A stretch of DNA of 6,938 nt from Methanobacteriota archaeon (GCA_023430285.1 JAEZAV010000012.1:1-6938), one strand, 5' to 3'; positions 1 to 5,523 are shown, counted from the stretch's first letter. A program made the numbers and translations. Notes: generated by a model from the sequence alone, not told the origin.

Positions 1-74
1 TATTGTGACCTGTATGGACCTTCAGTAATGATAATTGTGAGGGTCTTTGTTTTCTGTTTTGGAGTAACAGACAT
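1..74 (-). CDS. N-terminus of a possible DsrE-like sulfur-relay protein (partial)
   Basis: A minus-strand reading frame opens with ATG at 74 and stays open to the left edge, giving 24 codons (MSVTPKQKTKTLTIIITEGP, then YRSQ). After a short polar lead, a hydrophobic beta-strand (TLTIIIT) runs into a G-P-Y turn. This resembles the first strand and loop of DsrE/TusD-type small sulfur-carrier proteins, but it is only a resemblance over a short stretch. An in-frame TAA at 84-86 lies four codons upstream, so ATG 74 is the first possible start. No clear Shine-Dalgarno sequence precedes it. An A/T-rich TATA-like stretch at about 101-110 sits roughly 30 bp upstream, which would fit a leaderless mRNA. 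The gene is 69 bp downstream of the DUF166 gene on the same strand, with an oligo-T tract between them, so it may have its own promoter. Being a real gene is likely; the family is tentative. Confidence 0.5.
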   Translation of the reverse strand, partial: MSVTPKQKTKTLTIIITEGPYRSQ

Positions 75-98
75 GTGTATAATTTATGTTGATTGTAG

Positions 99-112
99 AA
101 AATAAATTTTGA
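99..112 (-). promoter_or_regulatory. Candidate TATA element for the left-edge gene
   Basis: Read on the minus strand the sequence is TCAAAATTTATTTT, an A/T-rich element centred about 31 bp upstream of the ATG at 74. That spacing would put the start of transcription close to the ATG. The match to the archaeal consensus TTTATATA is only partial. Confidence 0.3.
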
Positions 113-123
113 TGTGGGAGTTT

Positions 124-133
124 AGAAAAAAAT
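124..133 (-). terminator. Oligo-T terminator after the DUF166 gene
   Basis: On the minus strand a run of seven T (complement of A7 at 126-132) begins 12 bp after the DUF166 stop codon. Archaeal transcription commonly ends in such U-rich tracts without a hairpin. No strong stem was seen before it. Confidence 0.45.
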
Positions 134-143
134 TGTATGAAGT

Positions 144-797
144 TCAGGAATTTCTTTCTTTGTCTATTGCTTCCTGAAATGCTTGGCTGTGGAAATTTGA
201 TGCAAGTCCTTTTTTACATTCATCAACAAAAAGCCGTAGTTTTGGTGCTCTGCAAGGGAACAGTTGAACTTTTAGGCCGGCCCTTGTTGGTAAATTGTTA
301 ACATCTTCCCCTACCATCTCCTTGGAAACGTAATGTGTGGATCCACATGGTGCAGCTCGGATAACATCCACATTTACGACCTTGTTACCTTCTAATTGAA
401 TTTCTACAACGGGTCTTCCGAATTTAGATACAAATTCGTCGTAAACAGGGTCTCCATTTTCTTCAAGTTCGCACATGGTGTCGGGGCATGTAACATTCCC
501 ATATTCTTCCAACTGATTTTTCAAACCTTCACCCCTCCATGCTGCAACGATGATCCATCCAACATCTTCATGCACCTGTTCAACCATCTCCAAAACAAGG
601 TCCGGGTGTAAAATATAGCTTATTACTAAATCTGCCGATCTTAATTCTGTTAAGCTGTCTTCAGGTACCTCAACATCATCCATGAACATGGAATCCGGCT
701 GTTCTAGTTCGAGAAACACTGTTTCAAAATCTTCACAAATGGTATCGTATGTTCTATCACCATATGGACCGTCTGTAACTATGACAACTTTGATCAT
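144..797 (-). CDS. DUF166 family protein (putative dTMP synthase)
   Basis: A 217-residue cytoplasmic protein, apparently full length, of the archaeal family PF02593 (DUF166). From memory, Pfam describes this family as a thymidylate synthase with unidentified co-substrate, based on work in Methanothermobacter; that role is not visible in the sequence. The N-terminus (VVIVTDGPYGDRTYDTI) looks like a Rossmann-type strand and loop. The strongest family signatures are a CPDTMC pair (Cys104, Cys109), ENGDPVYDEF (113-122), the RAAPCGSTHYV block (Cys151) and FPCRAPK (Cys182). These four cysteines, plus Cys194 near the C-terminus, could bind a metal or Fe-S cluster, which is inference. The start is well supported: GGAGTG at 812-807 lies 9 nt before the ATG. 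The gene is divergent from the cofH-like gene. The family call is firm; the enzymatic role is not. Confidence 0.8.
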   Translation of the reverse strand: MIKVVIVTDGPYGDRTYDTICEDFETVFLELEQPDSMFMDDVEVPEDSLTELRSADLVISYILHPDLVLEMVEQVHEDVGWIIVAAWRGEGLKNQLEEYGNVTCPDTMCELEENGDPVYDEFVSKFGRPVVEIQLEGNKVVNVDVIRAAPCGSTHYVSKEMVGEDVNNLPTRAGLKVQLFPCRAPKLRLFVDECKKGLASNFHSQAFQEAIDKERNS

Positions 798-835
798 TAT
801 ACTTTACACTCCTGGATTTCATAACGAAAAACATG

Positions 836-849
836 CAGATTTAAATCTG
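836..849. promoter_or_regulatory. Perfect 14-bp palindrome over the DUF166 TATA box
   Basis: CAGATTTAAATCTG is its own reverse complement. Its core, ATTTAAAT (839-846), is the best TATA candidate for the DUF166 gene. It predicts transcription starting near 816 and a leader of about 19 nt that just holds the GGAGTG ribosome binding site. An operator overlapping the TATA box is plausible, but the palindrome could also be a chance product of A/T-rich DNA. Confidence 0.45.
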
Positions 850-957
850 ACTTGTGGATAATTTTTTTTTGTTTTAAAATAAACATCTTGTGTTAAATAT
901 CTAACAATTTTTCCAATATCTGTAATACTATATTTGGCTTGTAAGATTGGCATTACT

Positions 958-965
958 ATTTATAA
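958..965 (+). promoter_or_regulatory. TATA box candidate for the cofH-like gene
   Basis: TTTATAAA at 958-965 is close to the archaeal TATA consensus. It predicts transcription from about 985-990 and a leader of about 60 nt. A short hyphenated inverted repeat, TTAAG-TG-CTTAA (981-992), falls on the predicted start site. A second TATA-like sequence, TTTATAAG (1020-1027), is only about 25 bp from the ATG. It would give a leaderless mRNA and would leave the ribosome binding site out of the transcript, so it is less likely. Confidence 0.45.
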
Positions 966-1048
966 AATAAAAACAACAATTTAAGTGCTTAATCAAAATA
1001 TGAGCAGATCATGAAATTGTTTATAAGAGTTATAAAGGCGGATTCTAC

Positions 1049-2092
1049 ATGGAAAATATTTACGAACGCTCCCTTGCAGGTGAAATTACAAAAACGGATG
1101 CAATAAACCTTATCAATAGCAACCCCCACGAATTATTTGATGTTGCAGACAGATTGCGTAGCGAGATTGTTGGAGATGAAATTACCTTCGTTGCAAACAA
1201 AGCCATTGACATAACAGACCATTGTATGATTGAATGTGCATTTTGTTCATTTAGAGATCATATTGGATATGAAATGACCACCGAGGAGATACTTGAAAGT
1301 ATCAAGGAAGGTCAAGAAAGGGGATCTACAGAAATATGTTTATTCGGAGGCATCATGCCCCATATGACTGTAGATTATTACAGTGACCTGATAAAGGCAA
1401 TTAAATCAGAATTTGATATTTACTTGCATGCCCTTTCCCCTGTGGAAATATTTCAAACTGCTAAGTTGTCGGGTATAAGTACAAAAGAAACCCTAAAAAC
1501 TCTTAAAGCTGCAGGAATGGACACCATGACTGGAGCATCAGCAGAAATACTCGTAGACTCTGTAAGGGAAAAAATTTGTCCAAACAAGGTAAACACAGCA
1601 CAGTGGCTGAATATTATAAGGGAAGCTCATGAACTGGGAATACCCACAACATCTACAATTATGTATGGAAGCATTGAAACTTGGGAAGATCGTATCGACC
1701 ACATGATGCTTTTAAGAGATTTACAGCGTGAAACTGGAGGTTTTACAGAGTTTGTTCCCCTAACTTTCCTGAACGAAAACAACCAGTTGGGTCGTGTTTC
1801 ACAGGGTGCCAGTGGAATGGATGATCTCAAACTACACGCACTTGCAAGAATAATTTTCGGCAGAGATATTCCAAACATTCAAGTTTCATGGGTGAAACTT
1901 GGAGTAAGAACCTCTCAAATTGCCCTGTGCTGTGGTGCAAACGATCTTGGAGGAACCATGATCGAAGACAAAATATCCATTGCTGCGGGAGCATCCTATG
2001 GAGAGTACTTACCAAAAGAACAGATGATAGAGATCATCGAAGCCTTGGGACGTGTTCCAAGGGAAAGGACCACCATTTATGGAAAGGTCTAA
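1049..2092 (+). CDS. cofH: CofH-family radical SAM enzyme (F420 deazaflavin synthesis; diverged paralog possible)
   Basis: A 347-residue radical SAM protein. Canonical CofH joins the hydroxybenzyl part of tyrosine to 5-amino-6-ribitylaminouracil, the step before CofG forms the F420 chromophore. The CX3CX2C cluster motif is at Cys59, Cys63, Cys66. Further CofH/MqnC-type blocks are LHALSPVEI (126-134), MYGSIETWEDR (205-215), ETGGFTEFVPL (228-238), IQVSWVKLG (277-285), GANDLGGTMIE (296-306) and a closing GRVPRERTTIY. Length is close to that of family members. The block before the cluster reads NKAIDITDHC and the strand-2 glycine motif reads FGGIMPH, where canonical CofH, as I remember it, has NRNINYTN-C and QGG-HP. 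It may therefore be a second, diverged paralog rather than the housekeeping enzyme. A purine-rich AAGGCGG (1035-1041) lies 7 nt before the ATG. Family call strong; exact reaction moderate. Confidence 0.75.
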   Translation: MENIYERSLAGEITKTDAINLINSNPHELFDVADRLRSEIVGDEITFVANKAIDITDHCMIECAFCSFRDHIGYEMTTEEILESIKEGQERGSTEICLFGGIMPHMTVDYYSDLIKAIKSEFDIYLHALSPVEIFQTAKLSGISTKETLKTLKAAGMDTMTGASAEILVDSVREKICPNKVNTAQWLNIIREAHELGIPTTSTIMYGSIETWEDRIDHMMLLRDLQRETGGFTEFVPLTFLNENNQLGRVSQGASGMDDLKLHALARIIFGRDIPNIQVSWVKLGVRTSQIALCCGANDLGGTMIEDKISIAAGASYGEYLPKEQMIEIIEALGRVPRERTTIYGKV

Positions 2093-2096
2093 CTCT

Positions 2097-2106
2097 ATTT
2101 TTTTTA
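2097..2106 (+). terminator. Oligo-T terminator of the cofH-like gene
   Basis: Eight consecutive T (2098-2105) begin 5 bp after the TAA stop, a typical archaeal U-tract terminator. A second T-rich stretch (about 2127-2140) could act as back-up. Confidence 0.55.
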
Positions 2107-2323
2107 TAAATCCTTAAAATATCTACTTTTCAATTTTTTCATTAAACTACACACTATCCCAATGATTCTTTCGTAGGTATAACGATCCACACAACAAAAT
2201 CTGGATTCCATGATCAAGTGTATAAGAATAAAACAATAAAATTTAGTTGAGGTACAGAAATTTTTATGAACCTAATATGAATTGGGAAAATTTTTAACCC
2301 AACAACCCAGTGAGAAAAAAAAT
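2107..2323. promoter_or_regulatory. Intergenic region with promoter elements of the flavoprotein gene
   Basis: This 217-bp stretch has no convincing gene. It contains half-sites TTCGT (2170-2174) and ACGAT (2182-2186) resembling an MsvR box with altered spacing. It also has a 9-bp palindrome TGGATTCCA (2203-2211), a TATA-like AATTTTTATG (2258-2267), and an inverted repeat TTGGG...CCCAA (2282-2286 and 2298-2302) flanking AAAATTTTTAA. The last A/T stretch is about 30 bp before the ATG at 2324 and could be a TATA box for a near-leaderless mRNA. Which TATA element is used cannot be decided by eye. Confidence 0.4.
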
Positions 2324-3673
2324 ATGAGAGTAGTTGTAATTGGAAGTGGAGCCGGTGGACTTACCGTTGCTTCAAACTTGAGAAAATATTCAAAAGAAGT
2401 CGAAATTACCGTGTTTACTATGGAGGATAAAGTGGCATATTCACCATGTGCAATACCTTACGTTATCGGAGGAGATATTGATTCTTTCGAAGAAATTGTG
2501 ATGCACACACCAGAGTATTATGGAAAACACGGCATTAATATTGTTACAGAATCTGAAGTGTTAGAAGTTGCATCTTCCCAGAATTTGATTAAATATCGAC
2601 TTATAAATGGGGATGAATCTACACCAGAGTTAATAACCCTTAAATATGATTATCTTGTGATTGCAACTGGAGGAAACCCATTCATACCTCCTGTGGAAGG
2701 AAATGACCTTAAAGGAGTATTTAAGGTCCGTACCATTGAAGACGGTGCAAAAATTAAAGAATGGTCTAAAACCAGTAAGAAAGCCGTTATAGTTGGTGCA
2801 GGAGCCATTGGATTGGAGTTAGGATACGGGCTCAAACAGATCGGTATAGAAGTGAGTGTGACAGAAATGCTTCCCCAGGTCCTGCCAAGGTCACTGGATC
2901 CTGACATGGCACTCAAGGTACAAGAGTACCTCGAAGGCCAAGGTGTCCGTATCGTACTCAACAATGCACTTACAAAGATCGTTGGTGTCGATGTTGCAGA
3001 AGAAGCTGTTGTGGGAGATATCAAAATGGATGCAGATCTCGTTATCTTATCCACAGGTGTCAGACCATCGATAGAACTGGCAAAACAGGCCGGCTGTGAC
3101 ATAGGTGACATGGGAGTTGTTGTTAACGAAAGAATGGAAACTTCTGTTTCCAACATCTATGCTGTCGGGGACTGTGTAGAAGTACACGATGGAATAACAG
3201 GACAAAAAACACTTTCACCATTCGGAACAACTGCTGTTCGCCAAGGAAAAGTTGCAGCTAAAAATTTAGCTGGAAAAGATGCAGTTTTTAGACCAGTACT
3301 GAATTCTGTGGTTTCAAAAATAGGTGAACTTGAAGTGGGTGCAGTTGGTTTAACAGAGGTATCTGCAAAGATGAATGGAATTGAAGTTGTTGTTGGTAAA
3401 AGCCAGGCACTCACAAGGGCAAGGTACTATCCAGGTTGTAAACCTATAGATACTAAACTCATATGTGGATTGGACGGAACCATACTGGGTTGTCAGATCA
3501 TTGCCAAGGAAACAGTTGCCGAAAGGGTTGATACTATGGCCATGGCAATAGCAAAACAAGTTAAGTGTAATGAAATAACTGAAATGGAATTTTCTTATGC
3601 TCCACCAGTTTCAATGGTCGTTGATCCTGCAGTTATGGCTGCAGAAGATGCGCTCAAGAAATTGAGTTCATAA
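2324..3673 (+). CDS. CoA-disulfide reductase / NADH oxidase-type flavoprotein
   Basis: A 449-residue FAD- and NAD(P)H-dependent cytoplasmic oxidoreductase with a single redox cysteine. Family members reduce CoA disulfide, polysulfide or O2. In order: FAD-binding GSGAGG (7-12); active-site YSPCAIPY with Cys42, as in the CoA-disulfide reductase/Nox subgroup; ATGG (114-117); NAD-binding VGAGAIGLELG (157-167) with Glu181 at the end of the next strand, which favours NADH; the second FAD motif NIYAVGDC with Asp283; and a dimerisation domain carrying ARYYPG (Tyr368, Tyr369) and SYAPPVS (Tyr425), tyrosines typical of CoA-disulfide reductases. ATG 2324 is chosen because the FAD motif then begins at residue 7; an in-frame TTG at 2282 would add 14 unrelated residues. 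Only a weak GTGAG (2310-2314) precedes it. It converges on the rubrerythrin gene, fitting a redox-defence role. Substrate undecided. Confidence 0.8.
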   Translation: MRVVVIGSGAGGLTVASNLRKYSKEVEITVFTMEDKVAYSPCAIPYVIGGDIDSFEEIVMHTPEYYGKHGINIVTESEVLEVASSQNLIKYRLINGDESTPELITLKYDYLVIATGGNPFIPPVEGNDLKGVFKVRTIEDGAKIKEWSKTSKKAVIVGAGAIGLELGYGLKQIGIEVSVTEMLPQVLPRSLDPDMALKVQEYLEGQGVRIVLNNALTKIVGVDVAEEAVVGDIKMDADLVILSTGVRPSIELAKQAGCDIGDMGVVVNERMETSVSNIYAVGDCVEVHDGITGQKTLSPFGTTAVRQGKVAAKNLAGKDAVFRPVLNSVVSKIGELEVGAVGLTEVSAKMNGIEVVVGKSQALTRARYYPGCKPIDTKLICGLDGTILGCQIIAKETVAERVDTMAMAIAKQVKCNEITEMEFSYAPPVSMVVDPAVMAAEDALKKLSS

Positions 3674-3675
3674 GT

Positions 3676-3690
3676 TATTTATTTTTTTTA
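3676..3690 (+). terminator. Oligo-T terminator of the flavoprotein gene
   Basis: T8 at 3682-3689, within a T-rich stretch, starts 9 bp after the TAA stop. It lies in the 45-bp gap between two convergent genes. Confidence 0.5.
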
Positions 3691-3697
3691 AAATTAG

Positions 3698-3711
3698 CTA
3701 AAACAAAAAAG
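3698..3711 (-). terminator. Oligo-T terminator of the fprA-rubrerythrin operon
   Basis: On the minus strand the sequence CTTTTTTGTTTTAG starts 8 bp after the rubrerythrin stop. With the T8 tract on the other strand, the short convergent gap has a terminator for each direction. Confidence 0.5.
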
Positions 3712-3718
3712 TGGGGGA

Positions 3719-4135
3719 TTAAAAGTATCTTTCTAGGATACCCTTCAACATGCGTGCATGTCTTGCTTCATCCCTTGAACTTTCATCGAAGAAATCATGG
3801 GCAGGATCAATGTCTTCAACCTTGGCCTTTTTAGCAGCAGCTTTTTTCTCATTGTTAGCCATTGTTTCTCCTTCAAGCATCATTTCAAGATTTTCTTTGA
3901 GTGAAGAGGAAATTACACCGTTAAGTTCTGCAAACACCGCTGCATGAGCTGCTTCTTCAAATGCTATGGTTTTCAATACTTCTGCCACTTCTGGTAAACC
4001 ATCCCTCTGGGCTAGTCTGGCCATTGCTAGGTACATTCCTACTTCTGCACATTCACCTTCAAAGTTCGCTTTAACATCCTTTTCTAATTCTGTGTCTTTA
4101 CAAATTCCTATTTCATGTTCGTTTATGAGTTCCAT
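3719..4135 (-). CDS. rub: Rubrerythrin, erythrin domain only (reverse-rubrerythrin type, no rubredoxin domain)
   Basis: A 138-residue ferritin-like four-helix di-iron protein that should reduce H2O2 (and perhaps O2) in the cytoplasm. Likely iron ligands are Glu28 (NFEGECAEVGMY, with Tyr35 seven residues on), Glu61 and His64 (FEEAAHAA), Glu90, and Glu123 and His126 (RDEARHARM). The blocks NFEGEC-EVGMYLAM, IAFEEAAHAA, RDEARH and the terminal LERYF resemble the core of 'reverse' rubrerythrins, which carry an N-terminal rubredoxin domain. Here the protein begins where that core begins, and no CxxC rubredoxin motif is present at either end, so electrons must come from a separate partner. A Lys/Ala-rich stretch (97-105) lies between helices 2 and 3. 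ATG 4135 is set by AGGAGGAA (4148-4141), 5 nt upstream; the frame is open further, to 4168, but that would overlap fprA. Second gene of the fprA operon. Confidence 0.85.
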   Translation of the reverse strand: MELINEHEIGICKDTELEKDVKANFEGECAEVGMYLAMARLAQRDGLPEVAEVLKTIAFEEAAHAAVFAELNGVISSSLKENLEMMLEGETMANNEKKAAAKKAKVEDIDPAHDFFDESSRDEARHARMLKGILERYF

Positions 4136-4140
4136 TATTA

Positions 4141-4148
4141 TTCCTCCT
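4141..4148 (-). promoter_or_regulatory. Strong ribosome binding site of the rubrerythrin gene
   Basis: AGGAGGAA on the minus strand, 5 nt before the ATG at 4135, within the 22-bp gap after the fprA stop. It selects the internal ATG over the in-frame ATG at 4168. Confidence 0.75.
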
Positions 4149-4157
4149 ATCAAAAAT

Positions 4158-5366
4158 TTATTTTGCAAGCTCTTTACCTATTTCGAAGCAACGTTCTAGC
4201 TCGTCTTCAGTTGGCAGGTAGTATATTTCAAATTCGTCTTTAACATCAAATCCACAGTTTTCAAGGTCATCTTTCAATATTTTAGGAGCTCCACCTTTAC
4301 CTCCCATTGAACCGAAAGTTGCAGCTTTCCTTTTTAGTCCTGTTCTATCAAATTTAAGGCCCCTGAGATAGTAAACAATATCTCCCACACTTGGGAATGG
4401 TTCATCGTAGATGGTTGGAATACCGAATGCTACTGCTTTACTGTCAAGAATATCCTTTACAATTTCGCTTCTTTCATCTTCATGAAGGTAATATATTTTT
4501 ACGTCGGCTCCTTGACTGATTGCTCCTTCAGCAACTGCATGTGCCATTTTCTGTGTAGATCCATGCATGGTATCGTAGACAATAGTAACCTTGTTCTCCA
4601 CATTACCTGTTGCCCATTCGCTGTAAGCACCTATGACTTTCATTGGATCTGTCCATATTTGTCCATGCGCAGGAGCTATCATGGTTATCTTTTCTAGAAG
4701 CCCGAGTTCGGTGACCTCTTCAAATTTCTTCAGAACCAGTTTTGATAGTGGTGTTATGAGGTTGGCGTAGAATTTTTTGGTTGCATCCATGAGCACGTAC
4801 TCTGGTATTTCATTATCGTACCTCTGTGGGAAGCAGATATGTTGTCCAAATGCATCGTTTGAGAACAGTATTCCTTCTTCAGCAAGTAGGGTGAACATGC
4901 TGTCTGGCCAGTGTAACAGTGGTGCCTCTAAGAATGCCAGGGTGGCCCCTCCAAGATCCAGTGCATCACCAGTTTTTACTGTGATGAAATTTGCTTCTTT
5001 AAGGGATGGGTAGTGGTTTATTAATCCTTCAACTGCTACTTCAGTACAGTATATTGGTGCTTCAGGGAATTTATGATGGATTTCTGTCAGCGCTCCACTG
5101 TGATCCTTCTCAACATGGTTCTGTACAATCACATCGATCTTGAAGTCACGACCCTCTTTTTTAAAGGCGTCTTCGATCCTGCCCCACATTTGGTAAGATT
5201 TTCCATGGTAGGTGTTATCAATCAATGCAACCTTTTCCTTACCAAATACCAAGTAAGCATTGTAGGTTGTTCCGTTCAAGGTGTATCCATGATAAGTCCT
5301 TAAATCCCAGTCTAAAAAGCCTACCCAATACACTCCTTCCTTCATTTTTACTGCTTCAGATTTCAT
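4158..5366 (-). CDS. fprA: F420H2 oxidase, flavodiiron protein FprA
   Basis: A 402-residue cytoplasmic enzyme that reduces O2 to water with F420H2, protecting methanogenesis during oxygen exposure. The N-terminal metallo-beta-lactamase-like domain (about 1-250) has the complete di-iron set: H84-x-E86-x-D88-H89 (NHVEKDH), His152 (LLHWPDS), Asp171 (SNDAFGQH) and His234 (APAHGQIW). The C-terminal flavodoxin domain (about 258-402) has the FMN phosphate loop DTMHGSTQKMA (265-275), FGIPTIYDEPFP (314-325) and FGSMGGKGGAP (351-361). Length is normal for methanogen FprA (about 400-410). GGAGG at 5381-5377 lies 10 nt before the ATG; Met8 is a less likely start. It is first in an operon with the rubrerythrin and divergent from msvR. 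In M. thermautotrophicus the equivalent operon, called fpaA-rlp-rub, is controlled by MsvR. Substrate assignment rests on family and context. Confidence 0.93.
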   Translation of the reverse strand: MKSEAVKMKEGVYWVGFLDWDLRTYHGYTLNGTTYNAYLVFGKEKVALIDNTYHGKSYQMWGRIEDAFKKEGRDFKIDVIVQNHVEKDHSGALTEIHHKFPEAPIYCTEVAVEGLINHYPSLKEANFITVKTGDALDLGGATLAFLEAPLLHWPDSMFTLLAEEGILFSNDAFGQHICFPQRYDNEIPEYVLMDATKKFYANLITPLSKLVLKKFEEVTELGLLEKITMIAPAHGQIWTDPMKVIGAYSEWATGNVENKVTIVYDTMHGSTQKMAHAVAEGAISQGADVKIYYLHEDERSEIVKDILDSKAVAFGIPTIYDEPFPSVGDIVYYLRGLKFDRTGLKRKAATFGSMGGKGGAPKILKDDLENCGFDVKDEFEIYYLPTEDELERCFEIGKELAK

Positions 5367-5376
5367 TTTTTTAAAG

Positions 5377-5381
5377 CCTCC
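5377..5381 (-). promoter_or_regulatory. Ribosome binding site of fprA
   Basis: GGAGG on the minus strand, 10 nt upstream of the ATG at 5366. It supports that start over the in-frame Met8 codon. Confidence 0.6.
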
Positions 5382-5399
5382 AAGTTTATTTTCTTATCT

Positions 5400-5419
5400 G
5401 GTTCGTGTCGATACGAACC
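5400..5419. promoter_or_regulatory. MsvR-type operator, copy 1 (fprA leader)
   Basis: GGTTCGTGTCGATACGAACC is an inverted repeat in which 18 of 20 positions are symmetric. It fits the MsvR box I recall from M. thermautotrophicus (TTCGTA-N4-TACGAA) with one mismatch. It lies downstream of the predicted fprA transcription start (near 5428), so a bound protein could block initiation or early elongation. Its first 19 shared bases (5401-5419) recur exactly at 5465-5483. Confidence 0.8.
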
Positions 5420-5450
5420 TTATCCTGTATGGTCTTATGCGAACAAGTAG

Positions 5451-5458
5451 TATATAAA
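5451..5458 (-). promoter_or_regulatory. TATA box of the fprA operon
   Basis: TTTATATA on the minus strand, an exact match to the archaeal consensus. It predicts transcription from near 5428 and a leader of about 60 nt containing operator copy 1 and the GGAGG site. Confidence 0.75.
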
Positions 5459-5464
5459 TTTTAC

Positions 5465-5483
5465 GTTCGTGTCGATACGAACC
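5465..5483. promoter_or_regulatory. MsvR-type operator, copy 2 (between the divergent TATA boxes)
   Basis: An exact 19-nt repeat of copy 1 (GTTCGTGTCGATACGAACC). It lies between the fprA TATA box (5451-5458) and the msvR TATA box (5485-5492), covering the usual BRE position of msvR and adjoining that of fprA. Binding here should hinder TBP/TFB at both promoters. The two copies are 64 bp apart start to start, close to six helical turns. Confidence 0.82.
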
Positions 5484-5484
5484 A

Positions 5485-5492
5485 TTTATATA
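5485..5492 (+). promoter_or_regulatory. TATA box of msvR
   Basis: TTTATATA, an exact consensus match, directly after operator copy 2. Transcription should begin about 5510-5516, only 8-14 nt before the ATG at 5524, so the mRNA is nearly leaderless. Confidence 0.75.
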
Positions 5493-5523
5493 GTTGTTTC
5501 AACAAGAAATTAATTGTGAATTA

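Noticed and set aside
895..921. Direct repeat of AATATCT (896-902 and 915-921) upstream of the cofH-like gene
   Set aside because: It is short and in very A/T-rich DNA, where such repeats are expected by chance.
2282..2323. TTG start adding 14 residues to the flavoprotein
   Set aside because: The FAD-binding motif normally sits within the first ten or so residues, which matches ATG 2324; the extension is polar and family-unlike.
2650..3156. Open frame of 168 codons on the minus strand inside the flavoprotein gene
   Set aside because: It is antisense to a clear, fully conserved coding sequence, is Ser/Thr/Pro-rich, and has no recognisable domain or ribosome binding site.
3854..3868. Apparent loss of an iron ligand in the rubrerythrin (GETMA where classical rubrerythrin has G-E-x-x-E)
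   Set aside because: Reverse-type rubrerythrins, as I recall them, also lack a Glu at this place, so it looks like a subfamily trait rather than damage.
4136..4168. Longer rubrerythrin starting at 4168 and overlapping fprA
   Set aside because: A strong AGGAGGAA site lies 5 nt before the ATG at 4135, and the family-like sequence begins there.
5400..5483. Repeats at 5401 and 5465 as a minimal CRISPR array or insertion-sequence ends
   Set aside because: There are only two copies, each palindromic and placed on promoter elements beside an MsvR gene; an operator pair explains them fully.
5494..5523. Longer MsvR N-terminus from an in-frame TTG at 5494
   Set aside because: The TTG is 2 nt after a perfect TATA box, so it lies upstream of the expected transcript; the ATG at 5524 fits better.
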